Positions 1 to 12,187 of a DNA stretch of 64,000 nucleotides are shown here, piece after piece; within the stretch, counting starts at the first letter, position 1; every line of letters starts with the position of its first letter. The notes under the pieces were generated by a model, which was not told the DNA's origin, did not search any database, and saw only the letters and a list, made by a program, of their open reading frames with translations. The DNA lies in contig JAGQDJ010000051.1 of assembly GCA_022885665.1 (NCBI GenBank), positions 358,655 through 422,654 on the forward strand. The letters are read 5' to 3'. A program made the translations under genes and the position numbers. The DNA comes from Triops longicaudatus (lineage: Eukaryota > Arthropoda > Branchiopoda > Notostraca > Triopsidae).

Positions 1-2200
1 TCGTCTCACGATACGCTGGATGACGGGGCTAATGCGTAAACTGTAAAAAGATTTTGCAAAAATGTGTAGAGAAATAATGTACCAAGAAGCTAAAATTGTT
101 GGGTAGAAACTGTAATTTGAGCGGAACAGGATTGGAAATTTGCTTCAATTAACTAGGATTTGTTAAAACGAACGCACTAAAGAAGTGTCATTGAAAAAAG
201 AGCGGGAGGAAATGTGAATAACAAAAGTTCCCCCTTAAGACTTGCCTTACGGAGGCATGAAAACATTTCTATAGTCGGCAAACAAAAGAACTGCCTTTCC
301 CGTTTCTACGTCACGAATCACATTTTCTGGTGTTTTCGTGCCCTTTTCGTTTCATTTCAATTTCGAGGATAACATTAGCTACAGTTGTGTAGTACTTTTA
401 CTAAACTATTTCAGTGACTTAACTTTCATTGTTGTCTAAGCTCGGATTCACAAGCAGGCTCATCATCTGGCGAATGTTAAAAGTAAACGATTTATGAAGA
501 AGATTATAGATATAAAAATAGTCAAATAATGAAATAAGCTATAATCCTTGAACTATTTTCTACCAATTTCCAACTTCGTTTCCATTTTCCAGAAAATTCC
601 GTGAAGTGTTAATGTATCAAGGGGCTAACAAGAATTACTGAGCAAATTTTGTTTGAAACGCGTTTTTAATATTCCTGCTGATTAAAGCTAGTGACGACTT
701 TTATATAGCATTTATAAAACTTTACGTTTTCCTACTATCGGCTTCAAAAGATATGCAATGTCATATACCGTAAAATCAAATGGACGAACGAACATTGTCA
801 TAGCACGGGATTTTCGTGACGTTATTACATTCATTGACAACAAAGATCCCAATAAGATACTCCTCGCTACACTACGGTCACGAAGTCAGCATAATTGGCT
901 GTCTTAAAAATAGCATAATCGAATCTACGTCGATAACCATACAACGCCACTAATCAAAGCAATGTCTATTTTTATTGCAAAAACGAGCAATGGCGGGTTA
1001 CGAGGCTCCAGATGCCAACGCCACCTAGAACTCGTTGTCCAATGGCTCATTTCATGACTTCTAGCACCTCCCACGTCTAATCACGGTTACGACTGTTTCA
1101 CAACTGCCCTTAACCGTCTCAAATAATACAGACAAAGGAATATACAATGTCCACAAGCCTGTTTATTAGACTTATTTACTGAATTACTTCACTTGCTCAA
1201 CAACTATTTGCTTTCTTTGGACTTCCCCTAAGGGGGGCGTAACCAGGGTTAGACGCGCAAGAGCACGTGACTTAGTCGCCATTTCTATGAATTGCTTTGC
1301 CTCAAGATAAACTTTTTTGAGCCCGACGTAGGTGAAAATTAGCCTTATTAGGATTTAATTCGCCTCGTTGCTTTTATTTCCACAGGAAAAGTCGAATTGT
1401 ATGCCTTTGCCCTGAGCACCGTAGTATTTGCCCCATTTCGCTACGCTGGAAATTAACGACAATTAATTTATTTGTTTATTGAAAAGTTTCAAGACGAAGC
1501 ACGGTGGTTGTCTGACGCATGATCGTCTGCGGGATAAATATGAACAAATGAACCAATAAATATGATGATTTTATTTAGAGCTACATAAACGCTACTACAC
1601 GGCTGTTTTCTACTTCACGACGCCATAACATTAAACCAACCTAATTCTCGCCATTTCTCAGAGACGACACATCTCAGAGATTTTCCAATATTTCGGTACA
1701 TGATCGTTTCCTTCTGAGTGATACTAATTTAATTTCTTTCCCTTTTCCTCTTGGCTGTTTTTTGCAATTTTTCAATAAATGAAAATGGACTGCAAATGTA
1801 AGAATAACTAGGTCCTTCCATTAGACCATTACTCGCTAACATTTGAATCGCAGAAATTAAGAGTAACGATAAACTGTTTAATTACTTATAGAAGCAACGT
1901 GTGTTACGAATTTAGTCAAATTATAACGCAACACTGGTACGCAAGAGAAGTCATTCCCAATGACCGCCACACACCGATCTGGTAATAGAGCTTCTCTCGA
2001 GTTCTGCCAAGCAACCAATACAAAACCTTACAATCTTTCCTTTACCCAGCAATCCAAGTTGCCTAATCTTCCAATTATTGCGATTATGCCTCAAGAGGGC
2101 CCTCTTCCTTACAGCTCACTCCTGAAGTCTTCAAGGGGGTTTTGAAATCCTGCTAGACTAAAAAGAAGAAGCTCAGCAACAGCAGGAGACCTTTTTCTGA
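1..2200. other. Non-coding AT-rich DNA
   Basis: There is no coding frame or long repeat, only one TTCATTGTTG site at 425-434. The 61-codon frame at 1960-2145 has no recognisable features. Confidence 0.6.
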
Positions 2201-3280
2201 TCCCGCTCTCCAATTAATTGAAATACCCCCCCCCCCCCCTCTCGTTCAATTACGTTGGCGAGGTAGCGACGGCAAGCGAGCAGAGTTATAAGTCCCTGAT
2301 CCTTCAAACTCGCAAGTTGGTTCAGTCTGATTGCCCTAGCCATGCTTACAAGTTCCCCCGCGCGCGCTGTGCTGCTGTTTTTGCAAGCGTTCCACTTCTA
2401 GGGACGGATGGAAAGAGGGGAACGGTAAGGAAAGGGTTATGTACTACGTTAGGGCTTACAGTCGAGACTGGGTACCCCTTGTAATAAATTCCGCGAGTTT
2501 CACGCAAGAAAAAGTATGCACAACTTCGGGACGACGAAGGTTCGCAGATTGCTCCACTAGGGAACATGAACGAACTTTAAAGCGCGCAGAGCTGGAGGGA
2601 GAGAAAGAGATGGAAAATGAGCGAGAGAGAGAGAGACGAATGGCCTTTGTCTCTTCCCAATGCCAAAGCAAGCCAAAGGGAGAGGGCCAGGGAACGCTAT
2701 TCTATTGATCATCTCGACGACCAAAAAACGAACAACTATAGCTCGCTGAGTGTGACCGTTAACTTGTCCTCTCTCTCGCACTCCTCTCGCGCTCTTTCTC
2801 TGCACGGCCAGTGCTTCTCAAAGATGCAACAGCATGCCATGCCATGCTCTTCCAGTTACTCCCCCCGCAGACTTTGCCTCTAACCCTTTGCGCACTTGCC
2901 TGACAGGAGAGGCGGACAGAACGAGGAGACACGCCGCTTAAAAACTCAAATAAAGTTGGGAGAAAAACTTTCTCGAGCAGTGCGAAAATTGCAGTGGAAT
3001 CCTCGGCGCCTTGCAATGGACAGTTTATTTTCTCACTACGGAATGACTCGAGAACACGGCATAGATTTAGCGGAATCGGCCTGTAATGAACCAAGTATTT
3101 GCTATTGTGGTGGAATTAAAAGTTCTCGGTTATACAACTGGATGATTCTTCTGGGTATCACCAAGTTTGGATACAGTTTCCCACTCCTCTTAAGTTCACT
3201 TTCGCGAAAATTTATTCTTAATAAAAAACTAGAGGACTCGAACATGTTTCCTTATAGCAGGGCCTGTCAATAGTTTTTTT
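2201..3280. other. GA/CT-rich block of moderate GC content
   Basis: GAGAGAGA runs near 2610-2640 and complementary CTCTCTCGC runs near 2770-2800 give overlapping frames on both strands. None has the look of a protein domain. A promoter or untranslated exon of an off-window gene is possible but unsupported. Confidence 0.4.
2226..2239. repeat. Poly-C tract (14)
   Basis: Uninterrupted C run in AT-rich DNA. It is not flanked by the hAT terminus. Confidence 0.95.
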
Positions 3281-6200
3281 TACCATTACACAAAATTATC
3301 TATCAGAAAATGACAATTACAGGACATAAATACTTTTTCTAAATAAAAATAATGACATGAAAATAAAGTCTGAGAGAACGCTACCTGGCTCAGACGCTTT
3401 GGGGGAAGAACATTCAACATTTGCTCCTAAGTTTTTTGTTTGAAACATCGAAAACAGACCCGCGAGAATTTGGAATAAAATTGATTAAATTATTTGCTAG
3501 AAAAACCTCACAGTATTTTGGGAAAATCTGGCTTGGGAAGATTCATTTGGGCCGTCTTAGGATAGTTTTTTAAGGGATGAAATTCGAATTTCTCAATTAG
3601 TAATTGTGAAAATGGTCTAAGCTTCTCAGAAGATTATTCCAAAACTTACTGGCAAATGTGACGTGTTTTGGACAAGATACCAGTTAACACGTGTTTTAAT
3701 GCACATAATTTTCGAAAAGGCTTTCCCTAAAAACATGGCAATTTTACTCGCTTGTTATAAATTCACTAAGAGCGTTCTGTAAACTATACTTTCATAAGCT
3801 AGAATCATAGCTTTGCTCTTAGAAATTGATGGTGAAACGCTGAGCAGTTTTGGTGAAAGAGAATGAACTGTTCATTTCCATACGCTTCGGTTAGGTAGCA
3901 CGTAGCCTTCAAACGACACAAAACACGACTAAACAGATAGGTAAGAACATTGTGATTTCAGCATTTCAGTTCTTTCGGACAAAAATCTTCTCAGTAACAA
4001 ATTTGTAAAAAAAAATATAGTATCAAGTTTTCTTCAGACGGACTCCGTTATCCAAATCCAAACCACTTTTACCCCATTTGGGCTAATTTACCCACTTTGA
4101 GAAGATCTTTGAGAATGCTGAGAATGCTGATGCCTTGTAGGAGGATGTCGCTATACCGAACATGTTGTCAGCATACTTAGGCCTCTGTCAGTAGAAGGCG
4201 CTTGGCAATAGCCTCCAGGCTTCTGAGCGCTTTAGCGCTCCCTTGCCTGGGCCACTTCTTCCCCGCGCAAAGCCTAGGTTCTCCGGGAGCCCAAGCCACT
4301 GTGAGACTGCACCGGGACGCCGAGGCACAACTCCACGACTCAGAGAGTAAATGTTCGGTTTGCTTGAAGAGCCCCGGACCGAATTTTCATGTTTGCTGTC
4401 CAAAATGACTCATTAGCTGCAATGCTTCGTACTTCTGTTTTGACGTCGGCTTTTTCGCGAAAGTTTGCTTTGAAAGCATACCTAGCTGACAAATGGAACC
4501 CTCATCATGTATGGATAAAAAAGGGGGGAAATGACTAATTTGGACTGAACTTTCGATCATTCAAGAAACTCCTAACTTCAAATAATGATTTTTTTCTGAT
4601 GGAATGGAAAATAATCATTTTTTCTGCCGGCTTAAGCGCGTTTTGTGTGATAATCACAAGTATTGGTATTGCATTTTTAAAATGCGCGATTTTGGCTTTT
4701 GTAAGAAAATAACTCCAATTCAAAAATAAGAAAAGGCTTCAAAAAAGTCCCTCTGGCGTTTTATACGCGTTCCCATCATTACATTGGGTGTTCTTGTGTT
4801 TCTGCTTCATCATTATCGTCTTACGCTTCTCGCCTGTCAAAACTTTTTTTAGTCCTTCGCATGCTAATGAAACTTGCATGCTTGCAGCATGCACGTCTAT
4901 GTACTTGTAAGTACTCTTTATGGAGTTTAATGCAAAGCGGGTAGTGAAAGAAAAGAAAAAAGCATGGAAAAGAAGGCCAGCTAAAAAGAGTGTAAAGACA
5001 AGGGAGCAGAGTAAAAAGAGAGAACGCTTAAGATCAGGCAACTTGATTTATTATGGCGTTAACTAAGTCTGGGCCAAGGAAAAATAGCGGACCGGAAATT
5101 TGGTACAGTAGTAGCCAAGTTGTTATGTACTATACAGGTAAAAATGCTTCGGTTGGCTCTTTTACGAGCATTGCTAATTTTGCTTCAAAATAGCAGGGCT
5201 CTTTTTTTCCTACCAGGGGTTGTTTAGGAAGGAATGAGAAGAGAATGAGCAGGGGAAGAAAGAATGTTGCAAATTAAACGTATGTCTAAACAACTTCCCA
5301 GGCGTACATCCTGCCACGCCACACTGCAATGAAACGTTCGCAGTCTCATTTATACAGGAAGCTAAAATTGGCCTATCCAGAAGAGTAATACACATAATAA
5401 CGTGAGCAAACATCATCACAATTGTGCCATTTTCCTTCACGTGCACACGGTGCGCCCAACTTTTTCGCGAAAAAGTGTCTCCCAGCTGTGCTGTCAACCC
5501 CTCCTTTTACAGTCACTAATTAAGGCACATTTCCCACGGACTTGCTATTTACCCCCTCCCTGAAAGTTAAGTTTCCTTGCTATTCCACGCAAATTGCTGT
5601 ACAGCAACCTCCTATTGCACTTATGGTACTATACTGTGCGCTACTACAAGTATTTACCGTGCGATACCCGGCACAGCACGAAGAAATAGCGGAACAGTTT
5701 CGCCAGCAAGTTTGCTTTGCTAGCTGCCCCTACGCTACCTACACGACACTTGTGTGGCACAGGGCAGTTCTTAACAAACGTTTTACTGTTTGGCAAACTG
5801 GCCTTATACTTGTAAAAAAATGCCCAACAAAATTAGGCAGAATTGAAAGGCTCCATGCTACCAAGGGCAGTGTCGTAAATACAAACTGGGTGTATTTTTT
5901 TTCTTAGTTTGAAACGTCAAAACTAATTGGGCTTCGATAGCTCACTTTCCCACCCATCTAGAGCGATAGGGGCAAGAAGTGAAACCGTATTGGCGTTATA
6001 CGGCGGTTTTCCGTGGCAAAAATAGGTTAATTTACCACGTTCTCTACTATATTTCCTCTGTAGATTGGGTTTTAGCGTCTCTATTACTTGAAATCCTTAG
6101 CCTTTTGTTTTTTAGCGTTCAGATTTGTTAACAATATTTCATTAGTTTCTATAATAAGTCATTCTAAAATTACAATACTCTATTTTTCGTATCACACATT

Positions 6201-8982
6201 ACTTGCGTTGGAATGTAAAAGCAACACCCACGCGTTGTTGACATTATTCTCCGAGCTTAGATTTTGAGCCTGGAAGCATTTGCACTACATTACTATTATT
6301 TTTAACTCGATAAAACCAATTCCAGGTTTACACCTTCAGCCCGCTTCTGGAAACAACTCTGTGAAAGCAAAGGATTAAAGTGTTCTTTCATTAGTTTTTT
6401 TTACCAAACTCGTTAAAAAGCTAAGTAAACAGTAGCACCACTCATGAGTTGTCCCAAACTTCCCACGGTATATTAACTGGTATAGGCCAAAGGTTTACAT
6501 AGCCATGGCTGTTTTTATCCTTCGCAGCATTACAATTTGAGGGAGACAAGGGGGGTTGGGGGGTAATATTATTATTAGGAATCAGGATCGGTCACAGGGC
6601 CAATTTCATCCCCAGCGCAAAAACACAGTCTTACAAACAAATGTTTCCTTGCTTATTATCACTTTCATTTTTCCCTTAAAAAAAATCATCGTTACATAGG
6701 GTCAATTTCTTTCCCAAAAGGAGTAGAGGAGGTGTTTTACGTAATTTATATATTACGTTAACAGTTTCTTTGGGGATAGGAGATAATGGCGGGGTTACGT
6801 ACCTTTTTTAAAATTCTTGAAACTAATCACGCTCTACGCACAGAGATTTGCGAGGTTTTGTTTACCAAAAAAATCACATTCTTATGACCACACACAACAC
6901 ACATAGGTTTTCAACCCTCTCCCTTTTCCCCCTCTTTTGGTATTTTTTTTTTTACAAACTATTTCCCATTGACTGAACTTCACAACCCTTTTCACTTCAT
7001 AGCGACCATCACATGCTCAAAACCTCTAACAAACTTGCCGATAATTTTTAAAAAATGATACTGTATACTATGAACCAACAATGACAGACCCTGGATAGAC
7101 TAACAAAAAAAAAAGCTCATCCCCCTCGTGTGTTTTATCTCCCTTTTGTTTCGCAACAAAAGTACATTACTGAAGAACAATGCATTACCTTTCCCTAAGC
7201 TTTGCTAGCAAAAAAGCATATGGCAGTTAATAGTATTTCTTTGTGTGTGTTAAACTTTAATATTATCCAGCTTGCTTCAACCCAGGAAAACAAATTAGAA
7301 ATAAACCTTTTTCACACTAGGACGTATAGTTTAGCAACGGCAGTATAGCAGCAGTGGTGATCTTCACGGTGGAGAAAAGTTCGTCTCTTTTCGCTAAGTT
7401 TTCCACGCAATGAATGAGAGAAGAATAACAATAATGGCAGGCGTTCGTTAGCGTTTCTATGCCCAAACACGCATGTTAAGGCGGGCGAAATAAGAGGGTA
7501 AAAATGAATTAGGAACTAAGGGGATGCTAGCAAATGACAATTGAAGATTTCTGACTTTAGCAGCCAATATTGTCGTTTAAGAGCAAGCCGGATATAGCTG
7601 AACCCACGCTGAACGACTTAACGCAGACAGGGTGCCTATGAACGAGAGCCCGCAGTAACGTTCGTTCCTCCGGCCACGCTGCGGCCAAGAGTTGCCGTAT
7701 TGTGAGTCTTCCCGTCTTTAACGCACGCCGGAGCAACCTTAGTTACCCCGGCTATGTTCTTGGCGAGTGGGGCTCGTGCTTGACATCTTGTCGTATCGCA
7801 TCATTACGCAGAAAATTGGCTTGTCAGCCCTGCTCAACAAATTTTGCTAAACACAACCAAGAGTTGTATGTGTCTCGCAAAACAAAGCTGTATCAGGAAG
7901 GAAAGGTTTATCATCAGGAAAAATCACAAACAAATTAGTATTTTTCAGATTTGTAACAAGGGCGAGAAAAGTGAACACGAGTGACTATCAGTCACAAAAT
8001 ATTGCGTTTACTCGAAAACAGTGAAATTTAAACAGTTGAAAGTGTGAATGCTGACTGGGAATGAATACCTAAAATTCAGAACAAAACGGGGGGAGCAGAT
8101 GCTGTAAGAGGCATTCGTCTGCCATGCCAAAATGCAAGAAGCCCATATACAAAACAAAACAAAGTACTTTCCTAAGCTTGTTTTTTGCTGAAGCAAACTC
8201 TAATAAATCCCTACAATTAACAGAAAGGTAAAGAAAAAGCCCGCATGGGTCTGGCTATCTATATGTTTATTTTTTTATTTTTTTTTCTCCTATAGGCCCT
8301 TAAGATTGCAAAGGCCAGCAGCTGTCATATTAAACTATCACAGTAGTTCCAGGAACTCAAGGCCTATCATTGAATACACAAGAAACAGACGCCATCACGC
8401 CGCTTCATGGGGGATTTTCTTTCCCCATTTAGGTGCTTTATAAATCGTGAAACTTCTATTCCTAAACATCAACTAATGTTCTAATAAACAACACTAAGTC
8501 TCGATCGGATTCTTCCCGGGGACAAAAAGTCAAACAGCCCAGGCTGAGCCAACAAACGAACTTTTCCTCTTTTCCCCGCATTTTTCCCATTGCTTAACCT
8601 TGATATGCTCAACATTTTCTTCAATTTACTATTCTTTAAGATAGTGTTCCACGAAGCATCGGCTCCACGAACGCCGGCTCAACGTGTTTGAATCGCTCCA
8701 AAATCTAGACAATTTTGTCTTTCCCTCGCTTGTTTCTGACCGCGCATTTTGCGTTTGCCCAGGGGTTTATGCACCGACTTTCAATCGCTTATGATTAAGA
8801 GACACAATTGTTTTCAAAAGACCCTTTTGCTAGAACACAACGCTACACACTTTTCCGGTTGGTTGTCGCCAACACAATTATTGCATATGTCGCGTTACGT
8901 ACATTACTGTACTGCCCCTCTTTCTCTACGTGTGTGTCCAACAGACAGCAACAACGACGTGTCGTCTCTCTTGTTTTCTTCT
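3281..8982. other. Non-coding AT-rich DNA
   Basis: Apart from the GC-rich island and hairpin near 4200, I see no gene or repeat. The frames at 5210-5497 and 5542-5907 lack domains and splice context. Confidence 0.5.
4215..4250. repeat. Nested GC-rich hairpin
   Basis: GAGCGCTTTAGCGCTC (4225-4240) is a perfect 7-bp stem with a 2-base loop. It is enclosed by CCAGGC (4215-4220) and GCCTGG (4245-4250), with 4-base internal bulges on each side. It sits in a small GC-rich island (about 4180-4400) within AT-rich DNA. It has no terminator-type T run and no RNA family match that I recognise. Confidence 0.5.
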
Positions 8983-10798
8983 TTTATTTGTAATATTTTT
9001 GAAATTTTGGAAATAAAAAATCTACCCAAAATTGAATGCTTCCGGGGGACAGAAAAACATTTTTGGTGTTCAATTTTCCTCGCTAGCTGTCGCACCACGC
9101 AGTCCAGCACCGACCTGCCTAACAATGAGAAATACTGAAAACGAGAGGACAGAGCCCGTGCTCAACAATCTACTCAAAGATTTTCACCTACACATTCTTT
9201 TAACCCTAAAGAGGGACAGGATTTTCGCAAGGGGGTGAGGGGGGAGTTTGAGATCGAGTTATATCACACAGATTTGCCCTACCACAGAATAACAAGGAAG
9301 CTGTTGATCGATTAATTCACTACAAAATAAGGGGAAAATAAACGTTGAAACACAAAAATAAAAAAAGCATTTCCAGCAGATCCCTTACACTTGAATCTTA
9401 ACCATGACACTACATAATTGTGTGATTTCGCCCCAACCCTGCAAGAGGTGTCTCCTAATTTGTTTTTCTGTGAAATTGATTACATAACTACGAAATTGCA
9501 CGAACTCTTGCAAACTCAGAAGTTAAAAAAATCCCCTAGTGGAAAAGGAAAAGAAAGCTAGTTTAGATTGCAGGTGTAAGCCACAAGGTTCTCGGAAAGA
9601 CTATGAGTTTCGCTTTTACATGCACGTGTGCACTATTTACGTCGTATTTCTTCAACTTTTTCCCCCCTAGCAGAAATCACAATTTGGATAAAATTGTGTA
9701 AACATTTAGCCCCAAAGCAGATGTGATAATGGCGCTGGTTCATAATTTTCAACAAGCTTCTCCTTGTAGAATTAGCAAAAAAAGAAGTGCTCCAAGTGAA
9801 AATCCCCCAAACAATTTTTTTCACGTAATAACCTTTTCCTTCCGAACAATAACAATACTACTAATAATAATAATCATAATAGTATTAAGGGTGGGATGAG
9901 ACCTTTGGGGAAAAGAGAAGATGTGTGAGTTGTGTGTGGATGTGTTGCAGACATATTTTTTTTTTTTGTTTCTTTTTAAAACTGGTTTCACCCTATGGGT
10001 AAAAGTTATCTATAACAAGTTTTTCAAGCATTTTTTACGTCATCTTCTCAAAGTGTCCATCTTGCATGCTTTTATGTTAAAAAAAAAAAATACTAAACAA
10101 GGTCTCTTCACAGCGGAAACTTGAAAATCCAGTTTGCCGGCTAAGTATCACATTCAGTTATAGGAATTTCTCCCTTCTGACAACACAGTCTGCTCTGCTC
10201 CATTGACATCTCCCAACAAGCCCATAATACTGGGCTTTTTTTTCCTGTAACAACACTTTGCCTATGGTATACAATCACAACCCCATGGGTTTCTAAGTTT
10301 TTGCAAACCAGTTTTTCCCAATAGAAGAGTATATCACAAAGGTTTTCATTTACTAGGAGTTTTCCCCAAATTCGTTCGCTTACTTGAAGAAACTAACAGC
10401 TAAAGAAGAGAAAAACAGTTTCTTTAGCCTAACAACCGTGCCTCCACACATGGCTTTTGAATAGGGGGGTTATCACTTCCATACTACTGCAGTTTTTCAG
10501 CCGCTTTGCTCTTTGCCCCTCCAAAACATACATGATTCTTTGGGTTTACAATCCAGGAACTAACATCAGTACTAGGACATGGTACAAATTGGACTCGGGT
10601 TTAAATTCTTCATTTTATGACGCTCACCATGCTTGGAAAATACTTTCGTGGTAAACTAAGTTTCTAACGCGAAAGACAGATTTCTGCGCAGCTTCGAATC
10701 TTCCCTCAACTTCGCATTAAAACAAAATAAGAGAAAGTAAAGAAGGAGAAAAGCTAGAGCCAAGAGCGATTGTCCCTCTAGCGGAGCATCAAGGTGTG
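8983..10798 (-). other. Probable 3' untranslated region and downstream flank of the BTB gene
   Basis: Downstream of the stop at 10799 the composition turns abruptly AT-rich with no coding frame. The first AATAAA I find on the minus strand is at 8988-8983, about 1.8 kb beyond the stop. A variant signal nearer the stop may be used instead, so the 3' end is not fixed. Confidence 0.3.
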
Positions 10799-12187
10799 TC
10801 AGGGTCCACTGCCTAGGCCGTCGGGGGGGCTAGGGGGTTGCAAAAACCCGCGTTCAGTCTTGGGCAAATGCGTCTTTTCATGGGCTTTCAAGATAGTGGA
10901 CCGCGAAAACGTCTTCCCGCACAAACGACACGGAAACGGGCGTTCGCCGGTGTGCACACGCGCGTGGTCTTTCATGTGGTGCCGCAGCTTGAAGGCCTTG
11001 CCGCAAAAATCGCACCGAAAGGGACGCTCGCCAGTATGGAAGGGCAGATGCGCCATCAGCGCCCCCAGTTCCAAGAAAGACTTGCCGCAAAACTTGCACA
11101 GCGCTGGCGTGCCGCTACTACTACTACTGTTGTTACTGCTACTCGAGGCGCCCGCCATGGCGCCCCCGCTTCCCGTGCCGCCGGTAGGGGCGCTAGTGGC
11201 GCTGCCTCGATGCGTGGCAGCGTTAGGCACGTTACCGGGAGGGGCGGAGTGATGCGGGGGCGGCACTTGGCCCGGGGCCAGGTTCAAGCCCATGGAGAGG
11301 CTAGATAGGCCTAAAGAGGACATGGAGTGCACCATGGAGGCGGTGCTTACAGCAGACGAGAGTTGCTGCGTGTCCTGCGCCCCCAGCCGGGGGAACATGA
11401 CGGGCCCAAGGGCAAAGTCACTACTTGGGTGGCCTTCGGTGTTGCCCCCGCCCATGAGCGAGGCCAACATGGCGACACTGGGTATCGAGCCTAAGGCCGA
11501 GGACTCCATGGCGTGAGAGAACATGGAGCCCAGGCCGCGGACGTTCAAGCTGGCGCTTGAGGCGCTGCGGTGGCTCTCGGACGCTTCGCGGTCGCCGGGA
11601 TCCGGCTCGCCAAAGTTGCCAGCGGTGGCCAGCCTGCTGTTACTCGCGAGGCCGCTAGAGCCCGTGTCGTCCGCGAAGAGCGTGGCGCGGCTGCGCGAGA
11701 TGGAGCTGTCTTCGTAGCTGCCGTGCCGCGTCCGCAGCCGGCCAAACTCGTAGAAGCGTTCTTCGACGGCTAGGGAAGCGATGGTGGCGGCATGAGTGGC
11801 TGTTTGTCGACCGTAGAGGCCTGCGGCGGCGGCGGCCGCTGCTGCCGCAGCCGAGGTGTTGTGGTCTAGCACGCTGGTCAGATGGCGCCGTTTGATGGAG
11901 AGTGACGTCCGTTGCATCATTTCATTGTTGTCGCGAGGGAAAATGCTGGGCACTGGGCCAAAGTCGCGTTCCGGGTCGAGGTGGTTGTGGGTCAACAGGT
12001 GGCGCGAGAGGCGACTCGGTGACGGAAAGGCCACACCGCACCGCCCACAGGAAAATCCGCCACTGGGCGTCGGGTGGGCGCCCCGTGACGTGGAGGGCTG
12101 GTGGTGGTGGTGGGGTGGCACTAAAGCCGAGGCAGTTTCAGCCGCGTTGGCGGCTCCTGGTTCGGGATAGGCGCTCCCTTGGACTTC
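10799..12187 (-). CDS. Terminal exon with four C2H2 zinc fingers
   Basis: The exon starts EVQGSAYPEPG after a strong acceptor and runs 462 codons to TGA (10799-10801). Exon residues 47-67 form an isolated CX2CX12HX3H finger (CGRC ... HLLTH). Residues 364-440, at about 11098-10868, hold three tandem fingers of the same spacing: CKFCGKSF..., CDFCGKAFKLRHH... and CRLCGKTFSRS.... They are joined by TGERPF linkers, the Kruppel-type linker seen in sequence-specific DNA binders. Between them lie an Ala run of 10, a Ser/Asn run, several Met/Ser/Leu-rich stretches and SIKRRH, a possible nuclear-localisation signal. The 22-residue tail after the last finger is Pro/Gly-rich. The antisense frames across this exon are GC-rich shadows. 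Confidence 0.93.
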   Translation of the reverse strand, partial: EVQGSAYPEPGAANAAETASALVPPHHHHQPSTSRGAHPTPSGGFSCGRCGVAFPSPSRLSRHLLTHNHLDPERDFGPVPSIFPRDNNEMMQRTSLSIKRRHLTSVLDHNTSAAAAAAAAAAGLYGRQTATHAATIASLAVEERFYEFGRLRTRHGSYEDSSISRSRATLFADDTGSSGLASNSRLATAGNFGEPDPGDREASESHRSASSASLNVRGLGSMFSHAMESSALGSIPSVAMLASLMGGGNTEGHPSSDFALGPVMFPRLGAQDTQQLSSAVSTASMVHSMSSLGLSSLSMGLNLAPGQVPPPHHSAPPGNVPNAATHRGSATSAPTGGTGSGGAMAGASSSSNNSSSSSGTPALCKFCGKSFLELGALMAHLPFHTGERPFRCDFCGKAFKLRHHMKDHARVHTGERPFPCRLCGKTFSRSTILKAHEKTHLPKTERGFLQPPSPPDGLGSGP

